Positions 1-9,038 of a stretch of DNA of 64,000 bases are shown here, one piece after another. How positions within the stretch are numbered: position 1 is the first letter of the stretch; the number at the start of each line of letters is the position of its first letter. Location: positions 1-64,000 of the forward strand of contig CAJTNT010000006.1 of the NCBI GenBank assembly GCA_910577785.1, written 5' to 3'. The translations under genes were made by a program, and so were the position numbers. Origin of the DNA: an uncultured Lachnospiraceae bacterium. GTDB taxonomy: Bacteria > Bacillota > Clostridia > Lachnospirales > Lachnospiraceae. A model generated the notes under the pieces. It saw only the letters and a list, made by a program, of their open reading frames with translations, was not told where the DNA came from and did not search any database.

Positions 1-43
1 AGAAAATGGAACGGGAATACGGAAAACGTACCAAACGTCAAAC

Positions 44-86
44 CGCCTAAATATAGGCGTGGCAGGAGAAAGTATATGCTCCTGCC
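44..86. terminator. Two adjacent hairpins beyond ptuB
   Basis: Two perfect hairpins stand side by side. The first has arms CGCCTA and TAGGCG (44-59) with a 4-base loop. The second has 8-bp arms GGCAGGAG and CTCCTGCC (61-68 and 79-86). They lie just beyond the ptuB stop on the - strand and could end that transcript, although the U-run on the - strand side is weak. On the + strand a T-rich stretch follows at about 97-103. The role is inferred. Confidence 0.45.
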
Positions 87-117
87 CATACATATCTATT
101 TTTATCCTTATCTGGTA

Positions 118-411
118 TCAATCAATACTGTTTCCATAACATACGCCCAGCATTTTCTTATAATCTAATGTATTCTCCGCGTTGTATTCTTTCCCTTCTG
201 GATGCCTTACCTCATAATGCTCTATCCTGACATCCCTGGGTTCTTTAAGCCGGCGCATGCAATAAGCACATAACCCCCGCTGCTCTTCCCATAATTGCTT
301 ACGGATTTCATCTAGCTGCTCTTTCCCCATATCTTCATAACCAATGCCTGGATGTTTTTTTCGAAATTGCAGTAAGGCTTCTGGCTCCTTTCCTCTTCGT
401 ATCAGAATCAT
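118..411 (-). CDS. ptuB: PtuB-like HNH nuclease, C-terminally shortened
   Basis: This 97-residue protein starts inside the end of the upstream ATPase gene (ATGA-type 4-base overlap), which suggests translational coupling. It carries a CxxC pair (C48, C51), an IEHYE motif (H65) and an ENTLDY...GVCYGN segment (79-94). These match the HNH nuclease found beside PtuA-type ATPases in Septu and some retron systems (TIGR02646-like). Full-length relatives are roughly twice as long and continue past GVCYGN with further Cys/His residues. Here the frame stops three codons later (SID), and the next 117 bases show no continuation in any frame. The nuclease may be inactive or minimal. Family assignment is fairly sure; activity is not. 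Confidence 0.68.
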   Translation of the reverse strand: MILIRRGKEPEALLQFRKKHPGIGYEDMGKEQLDEIRKQLWEEQRGLCAYCMRRLKEPRDVRIEHYEVRHPEGKEYNAENTLDYKKMLGVCYGNSID

Positions 412-1730
412 TCCATTTCCTCCTGCATCTTTTCAAAATCAATCGTCACCCTTGCACTGCTGATTTCCGGATCTGTCCCACCTATTATCTTTTCCAATTT
501 ATTCAGGCAGCTTTCTGCCTCTGCAATCTTCCCATCATCAATAAAATGATAAAATTCCGATATTATTTTCTGTATTTCTGCCGGTCGCTCCCCAACCTGC
601 ATAACCTCGCGTAAAATAGAATTGGCGTCCCTGCCATAAGTCTGTTCCATCGGCAGATATACTTTCCCAAAATCTAAAATCCGTATCTTTTCTTTTGCAA
701 CAGAATTAATAATTTCAGGCGCATGAGAAGTTACAATAAACTGTACTTTGGGAAATATCCGCTGCAAATCCCCCAATATGCTCTGCTGCCATTGCGGGTG
801 GAGATGGAGATCTACTTCGTCAATTAAGACAATGCCTGGTGTCTCTTCCAATACACCTTCCCCAAGCTGCGGGTTCAGCACGGCCATGCGGTATGCAATG
901 TCACCAATCATACTCAAAGTATTCTTATATCCATCGCTCATCTCATTTAATGCAAATCTGCATTTTGTATCTTCCCCATCCACATATTCCATTACAATAC
1001 GGTGCGTGTCAAGGTCAAAGGAGCTGCTTACCTGGCAACAGCCGCTAATTTTAGCAAAGCACTGGCATATCGCATTTTCAACTGCCTGAAGCTGATGAAT
1101 CTTTTCCATTGTGCCTGTTTTTTGCTGTGCCTGGAGGCTTTTCAATGTCATCTTTTCAAACCAGTTCAGCATCATCTTTTCATTCGATTCTGCCGCCATG
1201 CAGTCAACATACCCTACCTGACGGTTGAATTTCTGTAATGTTTCTACATTTCTTTTTTCTTTCTTCTGTGCATACAGCCTCCCCGTCCCATAATAAGAGA
1301 GTACAGGCAGCACCGTATCCCAATCCCCCTCCATTACCTTCTTCTGCATCTCTTCTGCAATGCCAACAAGCTGGCGCGCTTCCTTCACCGCTGTTTTCCC
1401 TTCTGTGGAATTTAACATACGCACCCATTCCAGCTCTTTTTCCCCATTGCATTCCCCTCTTCCTTTAATCACTACAGGAAACTGATGCTGTGGATCCACC
1501 ACTTCCCCCATTTCAAAAAATCGGTAGCGGGCATCTTCTTTCTGGATATTCCGGCTTTTCCCGCCGTCAATGCCACCCAGGAATGTACTGGCTGCGACTG
1601 CAGCTGCATCCAAAAGAGCCGTTTTTCCAGCCCCATTTTTCCCAACCAACAGCGTCAGCCTTTCATCCAAATCAAGCTCCACTTCCTCAAAGCACCGGTA
1701 ATTTTTAATGTAAACAGAGTCTAATCTCAT
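408..1730 (-). CDS. ptuA: PtuA-like AAA (OLD/SMC-type) ATPase of a Septu-like defence pair
   Basis: A 440-residue ABC/SMC-type ATPase. It shows Walker A GKNGAGKT (30-37), a signature-like LNEMSDGYKN (261-270), Walker B IVLIDEVDLHLHP (300-312) and a switch His in VTSHAP (H336). An N-terminal MRLDSVYIKNYRCF strand precedes Walker A, as in RecF/OLD-like defence ATPases. The gene overlaps the downstream HNH gene by 4 bases, the standard PtuA-PtuB order. Known Septu complexes use PtuA as the sensor scaffold and PtuB as the nuclease. No reverse transcriptase or msr/msd-like RNA lies upstream (ilvA is there), so this is a stand-alone Septu-like pair rather than a retron, unless parts lie outside the window. 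Confidence 0.78.
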   Translation of the reverse strand: MRLDSVYIKNYRCFEEVELDLDERLTLLVGKNGAGKTALLDAAAVAASTFLGGIDGGKSRNIQKEDARYRFFEMGEVVDPQHQFPVVIKGRGECNGEKELEWVRMLNSTEGKTAVKEARQLVGIAEEMQKKVMEGDWDTVLPVLSYYGTGRLYAQKKEKRNVETLQKFNRQVGYVDCMAAESNEKMMLNWFEKMTLKSLQAQQKTGTMEKIHQLQAVENAICQCFAKISGCCQVSSSFDLDTHRIVMEYVDGEDTKCRFALNEMSDGYKNTLSMIGDIAYRMAVLNPQLGEGVLEETPGIVLIDEVDLHLHPQWQQSILGDLQRIFPKVQFIVTSHAPEIINSVAKEKIRILDFGKVYLPMEQTYGRDANSILREVMQVGERPAEIQKIISEFYHFIDDGKIAEAESCLNKLEKIIGGTDPEISSARVTIDFEKMQEEME

Positions 1731-1741
1731 TTTCCTTTGCC

Positions 1742-2953
1742 TTATAAATTCGTCCGCACCAGCTTCGGCTTATACTTCCCTCTCTCCAGCGCACCCATAA
1801 TCTGCTTTTTGTGCTCGGTGCCAAAGGCCTCCATCGTAATCCGCAGCTCCACGGCCGCATTGCGGTTGGTGGTCACGAACTGGTTATGCTCCAGCTTAAT
1901 CACGTTCCCCTGCTCCTTGGCAATCGTATCCGCCACCTTGCTCAGCTCCCCTGGCTTATCCGGCAGCAGCACCGATACCGTAAAGATCCTGTCACGGAAA
2001 ATCAGCCCCTGCTGTACCACGGAAGACATGGTAATCACATCCATATTCCCACCGCTTAAGATCGAGACGACCCGCTTGTTCTTCACATTCAGATGCTGCA
2101 GCGCCGCCACGGTCAGCAGCCCGGAATTCTCGACAATCATCTTGTGGTTCTCCACCATATCCAGAAACGCCACAATCAATTCATTGTCCTCTACCGTAAT
2201 AATCTGATCCAGGTTCTGCTGGATATAAGGGAAAATCAATTCCCCCGGCGTCTTCACCGCCGTGCCGTCGGCAATCGTATTGATCCCTGGCAGCGTCACC
2301 ACCTTCCCTGCCTCAAAGGATCTCTGCATGCAGTTTGCGCCTGCTGGCTCTACGCCAATCACCTGGATCTTGGGATTTAACAGCTTGGCCAGCGTGGATA
2401 CGCCCGTAGCCAGGCCGCCACCGCCAATCGGCACCAGGATATACTCCACCAATGGCAGATCCTTGAAAATTTCCATTGCTATCGTCCCCTGCCCTGTCGC
2501 CACCGCCAAGTCGTCAAAGGGATGGATAAAAGTATACCCTTTCTCTTCCGCCAGCTCATATGCCTTCTGGCATGCCTCGTCATACACATCCCCAGAAAGC
2601 ACTACCTCCGCGCCATAGCTTTTCGTGCGGTTCACCTTAATCAGCGGCGTGGTGGTGGGCATCACAATCGTCGCCTTCACCCCAAAGCATTTCGCCGCAT
2701 AGGCTACACCCTGGGCGTGGTTCCCTGCAGAGGCCGTAATCAGCCCCTTGCCCCTCTCTTCTTCTGACAGCGTACTAATCTTATAATAAGCCCCCCGCAG
2801 CTTATAAGCCCCCGTAAACTGCATATTTTCCGGCTTCAGATACACCTTATTCCCTGTCTGCTCACTGAAATAATTACTGTAAATCAATTCCGTATCCAGC
2901 GTCACTTCCTTCACAACTTCGCTTGCTTCCTCAAATTTCTCTAACGTTAACAT
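1742..2953 (-). CDS. ilvA: Threonine ammonia-lyase (threonine dehydratase) with ACT domain
   Basis: A PLP enzyme converting threonine to 2-oxobutanoate plus ammonia, the entry to isoleucine synthesis or threonine catabolism. The PLP lysine sits in the motif YKLRGA (about residue 51), the substrate motif SAGNHAQG follows, and the phosphate-binding loop is IGGGGL (about 180). The last ~80 residues, starting around FTVSVLLPDKPGELS, form a single ACT-type domain, giving the ~400-residue short class. I chose the ATG at 2953 because AGGAG lies 10 bases upstream; an in-frame GTG at 2962 lies only one base from the same AGGAG. It follows the ftsY end after a 150-base spacer containing a direct repeat. 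Confidence 0.92.
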   Translation of the reverse strand: MLTLEKFEEASEVVKEVTLDTELIYSNYFSEQTGNKVYLKPENMQFTGAYKLRGAYYKISTLSEEERGKGLITASAGNHAQGVAYAAKCFGVKATIVMPTTTPLIKVNRTKSYGAEVVLSGDVYDEACQKAYELAEEKGYTFIHPFDDLAVATGQGTIAMEIFKDLPLVEYILVPIGGGGLATGVSTLAKLLNPKIQVIGVEPAGANCMQRSFEAGKVVTLPGINTIADGTAVKTPGELIFPYIQQNLDQIITVEDNELIVAFLDMVENHKMIVENSGLLTVAALQHLNVKNKRVVSILSGGNMDVITMSSVVQQGLIFRDRIFTVSVLLPDKPGELSKVADTIAKEQGNVIKLEHNQFVTTNRNAAVELRITMEAFGTEHKKQIMGALERGKYKPKLVRTNL

Positions 2954-3001
2954 CTTCTTCACGCTCCTGTCCTTTTCTATGTGGCTTCTAATTCCATTCC
3001 T

Positions 3002-3095
3002 TTCGCCGTTTCCTCTTTTTCTCTATGTCTTTGCGCTTCCTTTAATCCTTTCCCTTCGCCGTTTCCTCTTTTTCTCTATGTCTTTGCGCTTCCTT
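3002..3095. repeat. Perfect 41-bp direct repeat between ftsY and ilvA
   Basis: The 41 bases at 3002-3042 recur exactly at 3055-3095, separated by 12 bases (period 53). The unit begins TTCGCCGTTTCC and ends GCGCTTCCTT. The second copy ends seven bases before the ftsY stop codon. It is pyrimidine-rich on the + strand and encodes nothing recognisable. It looks like a recent tandem duplication. Confidence 0.9.
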
Positions 3096-3101
3096 CTTCC
3101 C

Positions 3102-4448
3102 TTATTCCTCTGCCGCTTCCTTTTCTTCTTCTGTTGCAAACAGCGCGTTCACAAACTGCTCCGAATCAAACTTCTGCAAATCATCGATCGTCTCGCCAAC
3201 GCCAATATATTTCACCGGAACGCCCAGTTCAGACTGGATTGCCACAGCAATCCCCCCCTTGGCCGTCCCATCCATTTTTGTCAGCACAATCCCCGTAATA
3301 TTCGCCACTTCCGCAAACTGCCTTGCCTGCGCCAGGGCATTCTGCCCAGTGGTCCCATCCAGCACCACCAGCGTCTCACGGAAAGCATCCGGATACTCTT
3401 TCTCCAAAATACGGTGGATCTTCTTCAATTCCTCCATCAGGTTCTTCTTATTGTGCAGGCGCCCCGCCGTATCGCACAGCAGCACGTCCGCATGCCGCGC
3501 CTTTGCCGCAGCCACCGCATCATACACGATAGCCCCTGGGTCTGCCCCTTCCTGCCCGCCGATCATCTCTACGCCGGCGCGGTTTGCCCACTCATTCAGC
3601 TGCTCCCCCGCAGCCGCACGGAAGGTATCCGCCGCCGCAATCACAACCCGTTTCCCCTGATCCTTCAATTTTCCGGCCAGCTTCCCAACGGTAGTCGTTT
3701 TCCCCACGCCATTGACGCCGATCACCAGCACTACCGACTTCTCTTCCTCAAACCGATAAGCCGTCTCCCCCACATACATCTGCTCCTTAATGCTGGAAAT
3801 CAAATGCTCCTTACACGCCGCCGGATCCTTAATATGCAGTTCCTTCACCTTTGTCTTGAGGTTTTCAATAATATCTGTTGTCGCATGGATCCCCAGATCC
3901 CCCATAATCAGAATCTCTTCAATTTCCTCGTAGAAATCATCATCAATGCTGGAAAAACTGCTAAAAATAGCATCAATCCCCGATACAATATTATTCCTGG
4001 TCTTCGTCAATCCCTTTACCAGACGGCTGAAAAATCCCTTCTTCTCTTTCTTTTCCTTCTTCCCTTTCTTTGCTTCCTTTCCAGTTTCCTCAATATCTGT
4101 ATTGATATTTACTTCTATATCTACATCTGCACTGATATCTCCATTTATATTGATATCTGTAGCTGTATTGATATCTGTAGCCGCATTGATATCTGTAGCC
4201 ACATTGATATCTGTATTGATATCTTTATCTATATTGATATTTGTATCTGTATTCATGGCTTTATCTGTATGGATATTTATATCTGTATCTAAAACAGATT
4301 CTATTTTCCCTCCCAAAGGAACATTCTCATCTGATTGTAATCCCCTTTCTTCAAAAATACTTTCTTCTGTTCCTGCTATCCCTTCTTCAAAAGCGCTTTC
4401 TTCCGCTTCTTCTTTATTCTTTCCTTTCTTCCTCTTCCAAAATAACAC
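3102..4448 (-). CDS. ftsY: Signal recognition particle receptor FtsY with repeat-expanded N-terminus
   Basis: The SRP receptor GTPase that docks ribosome-SRP complexes at the membrane. The NG domain is complete: G1 GVNGVGKTT (244-252), DTAGR (326-330), TKMDG (390-394) and a C-terminal GVGETIDDLQKF. Before it lies an acidic and basic N-terminal region with an unusual stretch rich in the tetrad TDIN (about 55-120), then a Lys-rich KKGKKEKKEKK segment leading into GFFSRL, where many compact FtsY proteins begin. I chose the GTG at 4448 (MLFWKRKKGKN) because AAAGGAG sits 7 bases upstream; the longer TTG reading would start inside that site. Total 448 residues. It is the last gene of the plsX-acpP-rnc-smc-ftsY run. 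Confidence 0.93.
   Translation of the reverse strand: MLFWKRKKGKNKEEAEESAFEEGIAGTEESIFEERGLQSDENVPLGGKIESVLDTDINIHTDKAMNTDTNINIDKDINTDINVATDINAATDINTATDININGDISADVDIEVNINTDIEETGKEAKKGKKEKKEKKGFFSRLVKGLTKTRNNIVSGIDAIFSSFSSIDDDFYEEIEEILIMGDLGIHATTDIIENLKTKVKELHIKDPAACKEHLISSIKEQMYVGETAYRFEEEKSVVLVIGVNGVGKTTTVGKLAGKLKDQGKRVVIAAADTFRAAAGEQLNEWANRAGVEMIGGQEGADPGAIVYDAVAAAKARHADVLLCDTAGRLHNKKNLMEELKKIHRILEKEYPDAFRETLVVLDGTTGQNALAQARQFAEVANITGIVLTKMDGTAKGGIAVAIQSELGVPVKYIGVGETIDDLQKFDSEQFVNALFATEEEKEAAEE
4091..4292. repeat. Degenerate 6/18-bp tandem repeat inside ftsY
   Basis: About 200 bases built from variants of the hexamers GATATC, TGTATT and TGTAGC. The clearest 18-bp units, ATTGATATCTGTAGCCGC and near copies, lie around 4150-4222. 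All length steps are multiples of three, so the frame is kept and the protein gains repeated TDIN/ATDI residues. It interrupts only the non-conserved linker before the NG domain. Confidence 0.85.
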
Positions 4449-4604
4449 AAAATCACTCCTTTCCAAAACCTTTCCACCTATTCCATTGCTATTCCTGAAT
4501 CTATTCGCAAACTATAACAACATAGTAATTTTGCATTCATAAACACGTATCAAAAATTCCCTGCTTCACATCTCCCCTTTAAACACATACTCCAATAAAG
4601 CCCC

Positions 4605-7600
4605 CTATTCCTCCAATTCCCCTTCGATCAGATTCACAGAAACCAGCGTCGACACCCCTTTCTCCTGCATGGTAATCCCATACAGCCGATCCGCAGCCTC
4701 CATCGTCCCCCTTCGGTGCGTAATCACGATAAACTGCGTGTCCTTCGTCAGCTTATGCAGATACCGCGCAAACCGCCCCACATTGGAATCGTCCAGCGCC
4801 GCTTCGATCTCATCCAACAGGCAGAACGGCGATGGCTTAAGGTTCTGTATCGCAAACAGAAGGGAAATCGCCGTAAGCGACTTCTCCCCCCCTGACAGCT
4901 GCATCATATTCTGTAATTTCTTCCCTGGCGGCTGTGCGATAATCCGAATCCCGCATGTAAGGATATCCTCATCCTCCACCAGTTCCAGCGTCCCTTTTCC
5001 ACCGCCGAACAACTCCTTAAACACTTTATCAAATTCCTTCTGAATTTGCGCAAACTTCTCCAGGAACTGCTTGCGCATGCCGCTGTCCAGTTCTTCAATA
5101 ATCCCCAGCAGCGTCTTCTCCGCCTCCACCAGGTCGTCATGCTGCCCCTTGAGGAAACCGTAGCGCTCGGAAATCTCCTTGTAATCCTCAATCGCATTCA
5201 CATTTACGTCCCCCAGGCCGCGGATTTCTTCTTTGATACCGGCAATCAGCTTCTTCAGCTCCGTCAGGCTCCCATATGCCTCATCGCGCAGCGCAAGGGC
5301 GTTGTGGAAGGTCAGCTCGTACTCTTCCCACATATAATTTGTCTGCTGCTCCATCGCCTCGTTCAGCTTCTCTTTCTGGCTGTTCAGACGGTAAAGCTCC
5401 TTATCCAGGCTATTGATCTGCTTGGACAGTTCTTCCTGCTTCTGGAAAAATCCTTTGTAGGACAGAGCCATCTCTTCCCTCTGCTTCTGTCCTTCCTTCT
5501 GCCTTTCCTCCAGCTCCCTACGGCTTGCGGCGCATGCTTCGATTTCCTTTTGGATATCGCTGATTTCCTGCTGCTTCCTTGCGGCGTCTGCCTGGGACTC
5601 CTGCTTTTCCTGCTCCGCCGTATCCAAATCTTCCTGCAGCTTCTTCATCTCCCCTTCAATACGGATAAGGTTTTCCTGGATAAAGCTGGCCTTCTGCAAT
5701 AGCCCGGCCTCTTCCAGCTGGACTTTGGAGACTCCTTCCTGGCTTTCCTCCGCCAGCCGATTCTGCCCCGCAAGCATCTGCTGAAACTCCTTCGTTTGTT
5801 CCTCAATTTCCTGCTCCCGCCTGTCCGCCGCCTGGATTTCCTCTTCAATCTGCCTGCGGTTCTCACTGATTTCCCGCAGCTGTTCCTCAATCTCCCTGCC
5901 CTCTGCCTTAAGGCCTTTAGACTGGCTGTCGTTTTCCGCCTTCTGCTCCCTGGCATGCTCCAGGTTCATTGCCTCCGTGTTCTGTACTAGCATGGCCTGC
6001 TTGAGATCCTCCTGGATCTTCTGCAGATCCTCTTTTAAGAGTTCCCTGGCAATACGGATGTCATCCAGCCGCTTGCGGCGGGCATCCAGCCGCTGCCTCA
6101 GTTCCTCCGCCTGCTTCTGCAGCTCCTCGATCTCTCGCTTCCTGCCCAGCAGGTTGCTGGTGTTGCGGAAAGCGCCCCCTGTCATGGAGCCGCCCGGGCT
6201 TAAAGATTCGCCTTCCAGGGTCACAATCCGCAGGCTATACTGATATTTCCTGGCCAGGGCAATCGCATGGTCGATGGTATCCACCACATAAGTCCTGCCC
6301 AGCAAATAGGATTTCAGCCCCTGGAAACGGCTCTCTGCCTGCACCAGATCGCTGCCAAGGCCGATGACGCCCTGTTCCTTAAGCGCCGCCGGATTAACGG
6401 AAACAGGCTTTTTGCCTACGCTGGTGAGAGGCAGAAACGTAGCCCTTCCGTAACGGTTCTGCTTGAGGTAGCCAATCATTTTCTTGGCCACGGCTTCATC
6501 GCTGGTCACGATATTCTGGATGCTCCCGCCCAGCGCCGTTTCGATGGCGACCTCATACTTCTTTTCCACTTGAATCAAATCCGCCACCACGCCAAGCAGG
6601 CCTGGCTCCCCTTCTTTTTGTTCCATTACCCTGCGTATCGAATTGCCATAGCCGTCATAGCGTTCTGCAATATTAATTAAAGATTCGAGCCGGGACTGTT
6701 CACGGTGGAAACGGGCAGTTTCCTGCTCCAATGCTTTCTGCTCTTCTGACTGCTTCTGCTGCCACTGCAGGCGCTTTTGCCCCAATGCTTCCTCTTGCTG
6801 CTGAAGCTGCTGGTAATGTTCCTTGGCCTGGGCATAGTTCTGCTCGCATTCTTCCAGGGCGGCCTGCAGCTCTTCTTCCTCTCCCTTCTGCTCCAGCAGC
6901 TGCTTATTCAGCTGCGCCTTACGGATATTGACCTGCTCCTTCATCGTGTCATACCGCTGCTGCCGGGCCTTAGTAGAAGCCTTATTGTTCAAAAGCTCAA
7001 TAATCTCATTTTTCCCATCTTCAATCTGGCGGGTACACCGGGCAATTTCCTCCTGGATTTCCTGGTACCTTGCCATCACCTGGCTTTTCTGTTCCCCAAT
7101 CGAACCCAGCTGCTGATCCAACTGGGCTTTTTCCTGTTCAAAGCCATGCTTCTGCTCTAGGCGTTCCTGCCTGTCGCGGCTGATTTCCTCCTGGCGTGAC
7201 TGGAAATGCTCCTCACTCTGCCTCGCCCCATGGATCTGTTCCCGCAGGACATTGACCTGCCCTTCCAGCTTCTCCTGATGCACCGTTGTATTGCCCAGCT
7301 CTTCCCGCAAGGCGGCCAGAGCCTCGTCTGCCTGCTGCATCCCCTGCTCCACCCTAGCATATTCTGCCTTACTGTCCGCATAGGCGTCATTGGATTCCTT
7401 CAGATCGTGTTCCACGATCTTTATTTTTTCTTCCAGGGACTGTAGCTGCTGCCGGGTCTGCTCCATGTCCATGAGAAACATGTTCACATCATAAGTCCTA
7501 AGCTCTTCCCGTTTCTTCAGGTAGAGCCTTGCCTTTTCTGCCTGCCGTTCCAGGGGGCCGACCTGGCGCTCCAGCTCCGAGAGGATGTCATTGACACGCA

Positions 7601-8165
7601 CCAGGTTCTGCTGCTCGTCCTCAAGCTTTTTCTGAGCCGCAGCCTTCCTGCGCTTATATTTGACGATACCCGCCGCCTCATCAAAAAGCTCCCGGCGTTC
7701 CTCTGGCTTCCCGCTTAAGATCCGCTCAATCTGTCCCTGGCCGATAATCGAATAACCCTCTTTGCCAATGCCCGTATCATAAAACAGCTCATTGACGTCT
7801 TTCAAGCGGCAGGAGGCGCCATTGATCCGGTATTCGCTTTCCCCAGAACGATAAACACGCCGCGCTACCGTCACCTCCTTGTAATCTACGTTCAGCTGGC
7901 CATCCCCATTGTCAAGGGTAATTGCCACATAGGCGTAGCTTAAAGGCTTGCGGCTCTCTGTCCCAGAAAAAATCACATCCTGCATGCTGGAGCCGCGGAG
8001 CTGCTTCGCCCGCTGTTCCCCCAGAACCCAGCGCACGGCGTCCGCCACATTGCTCTTCCCACTGCCGTTTGGCCCTACAATCCCAGTAATCCCATTGTGA
8101 AACTCAAAGAGGATTTTATTGGCAAAAGATTTGAAGCCATGGACTTCTATACTTTTCAGATACAT
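4605..8165 (-). CDS. smc: Chromosome segregation ATPase SMC
   Basis: A full-length 1186-residue SMC protein, the core of the bacterial condensin SMC-ScpAB. The N-terminal head has Walker A GPNGSGKS (31-38). Two long coiled-coil regions rich in E, Q, K and R flank the hinge at about 500-680, with GVIGLGSDL and GGSMTGGAFRNT (SMC hinge features). The C-terminal head has signature LSGGEKSLTAISLLF and Walker B CLLDEIEAALDDSN. It is complete at both ends and keeps the usual position between rnc and ftsY. Confidence 0.97.
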   Translation of the reverse strand: MYLKSIEVHGFKSFANKILFEFHNGITGIVGPNGSGKSNVADAVRWVLGEQRAKQLRGSSMQDVIFSGTESRKPLSYAYVAITLDNGDGQLNVDYKEVTVARRVYRSGESEYRINGASCRLKDVNELFYDTGIGKEGYSIIGQGQIERILSGKPEERRELFDEAAGIVKYKRRKAAAQKKLEDEQQNLVRVNDILSELERQVGPLERQAEKARLYLKKREELRTYDVNMFLMDMEQTRQQLQSLEEKIKIVEHDLKESNDAYADSKAEYARVEQGMQQADEALAALREELGNTTVHQEKLEGQVNVLREQIHGARQSEEHFQSRQEEISRDRQERLEQKHGFEQEKAQLDQQLGSIGEQKSQVMARYQEIQEEIARCTRQIEDGKNEIIELLNNKASTKARQQRYDTMKEQVNIRKAQLNKQLLEQKGEEEELQAALEECEQNYAQAKEHYQQLQQQEEALGQKRLQWQQKQSEEQKALEQETARFHREQSRLESLINIAERYDGYGNSIRRVMEQKEGEPGLLGVVADLIQVEKKYEVAIETALGGSIQNIVTSDEAVAKKMIGYLKQNRYGRATFLPLTSVGKKPVSVNPAALKEQGVIGLGSDLVQAESRFQGLKSYLLGRTYVVDTIDHAIALARKYQYSLRIVTLEGESLSPGGSMTGGAFRNTSNLLGRKREIEELQKQAEELRQRLDARRKRLDDIRIARELLKEDLQKIQEDLKQAMLVQNTEAMNLEHAREQKAENDSQSKGLKAEGREIEEQLREISENRRQIEEEIQAADRREQEIEEQTKEFQQMLAGQNRLAEESQEGVSKVQLEEAGLLQKASFIQENLIRIEGEMKKLQEDLDTAEQEKQESQADAARKQQEISDIQKEIEACAASRRELEERQKEGQKQREEMALSYKGFFQKQEELSKQINSLDKELYRLNSQKEKLNEAMEQQTNYMWEEYELTFHNALALRDEAYGSLTELKKLIAGIKEEIRGLGDVNVNAIEDYKEISERYGFLKGQHDDLVEAEKTLLGIIEELDSGMRKQFLEKFAQIQKEFDKVFKELFGGGKGTLELVEDEDILTCGIRIIAQPPGKKLQNMMQLSGGEKSLTAISLLFAIQNLKPSPFCLLDEIEAALDDSNVGRFARYLHKLTKDTQFIVITHRRGTMEAADRLYGITMQEKGVSTLVSVNLIEGELEE

Positions 8166-8217
8166 TCACGCCTCCAACAGTTCCTTTCATTTATTCTATG
8201 GTAAAAGTTCTATGCCT

Positions 8218-8928
8218 TCACGACTTTTCCTTGTGATCCAATTGCAGCAGCGTTGCATAGGCAGCCTCCTGCTCGGCGCTCTTTTTCGTCCTGCCTCTGC
8301 CCTGCCCATAAGGTACGCCCGCAATCTGCGCCTCGACAAGGAATTTCTTGTTATGGTCCGGCCCTTCCTCACTGAGCACCCGATATACCAAGTCGCCGCC
8401 ATAGTTGCCCTGTACCAGTTCCTGCAGGATAGTCTTGCTATCAGAAAAGAGCTGCTTATGCTCAATATCATTCAGCACCACGCGCGTTACGAGTTCTTTT
8501 GCGCTAGCAAAACCACCATCTAAATACACTGCTCCAATCACCGCCTCTAAGGCGTCTGAAAGGATGGAACTCCGCTCCCTTCCCCCTGTCTGCTCTTCGC
8601 CTTTGCCCAATAATAGGTATTTCCCCAACTGCAGATCCCTGGTACAGAGGGCAAGCGTAGACTCGCAGACAATGCTTGCGCGCGTCCGTGTCAGTTCTCC
8701 TTCCAGGCGCTTAGGATATTTATGGTACAGATATTCACTGACTGCAATCTCCAGCACGGCATCCCCTAAAAATTCCAGCCGCTCATTGTCCTGGTGCTTG
8801 CACCAAAAGCACTCATTGGCATAAGAGCTGTGAGTCAATGCCTGTTCCAATAATTTCACATTCTCAAACGAATAGCCGATCTTCTGTTCGAACTCCTGCT
8901 GCAATTTCCTGTCAATCCCATTTTCCAT
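8218..8928 (-). CDS. rnc: Ribonuclease III
   Basis: A double-stranded RNA endonuclease that processes rRNA precursors and structured mRNAs. The catalytic motif ERLEFLGDAVLE is present with its acidic residues, followed by a second acidic patch around DALEAVIGAVYLDGG. A C-terminal dsRNA-binding domain ends in GRTKKSAEQEAA. I chose the ATG at 8928 (MENGIDRK, 236 residues) because GGAG is 8 bases upstream; the longer reading from 8976 adds residues with no ribosome site. It lies between acpP and smc. Confidence 0.95.
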   Translation of the reverse strand: MENGIDRKLQQEFEQKIGYSFENVKLLEQALTHSSYANECFWCKHQDNERLEFLGDAVLEIAVSEYLYHKYPKRLEGELTRTRASIVCESTLALCTRDLQLGKYLLLGKGEEQTGGRERSSILSDALEAVIGAVYLDGGFASAKELVTRVVLNDIEHKQLFSDSKTILQELVQGNYGGDLVYRVLSEEGPDHNKKFLVEAQIAGVPYGQGRGRTKKSAEQEAAYATLLQLDHKEKS

Positions 8929-8954
8929 AACCATTTCTCCTTTCTTTATGAAAC

Positions 8955-9008
8955 AATAAGGGGTCTGAATGGGCACGCTTTTGTGTTTTCCTTTCAGACA
9001 CCCTTATT
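8955..9008 (-). terminator. Inverted repeat between acpP and rnc
   Basis: The arms AATAAGGG...TCTGAA (8955-8969) and TTCAGA...CCCTTATT (8993-9008) pair over about 14 bases with small bulges. They lie in the only sizeable gap of the operon. It could be a partial terminator or an RNase III processing hairpin setting acpP and rnc levels. No long U-run follows, so full termination is doubtful. Confidence 0.4.
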
Positions 9009-9038
9009 CTATCACCGCCGTATGTTGTCTCACAATAA

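Noticed and set aside
118..1730. Retron carrying PtuA/PtuB effectors
   Set aside because: No reverse transcriptase and no msr/msd-like RNA are seen. The gene upstream of ptuA is ilvA. The two hairpins at 44-86 lie downstream, not upstream.
2979..4292. A 437-codon frame on the + strand opposite ftsY with many I/Y/C residues
   Set aside because: It arises from the antisense of the ftsY repeat and pyrimidine-rich spacer. There is no start signal and no homology.
4091..4292. CRISPR-like array in the repeat at ftsY
   Set aside because: Units are 6-18 bp with no spacers, drift continuously and keep the reading frame. No cas genes are nearby.
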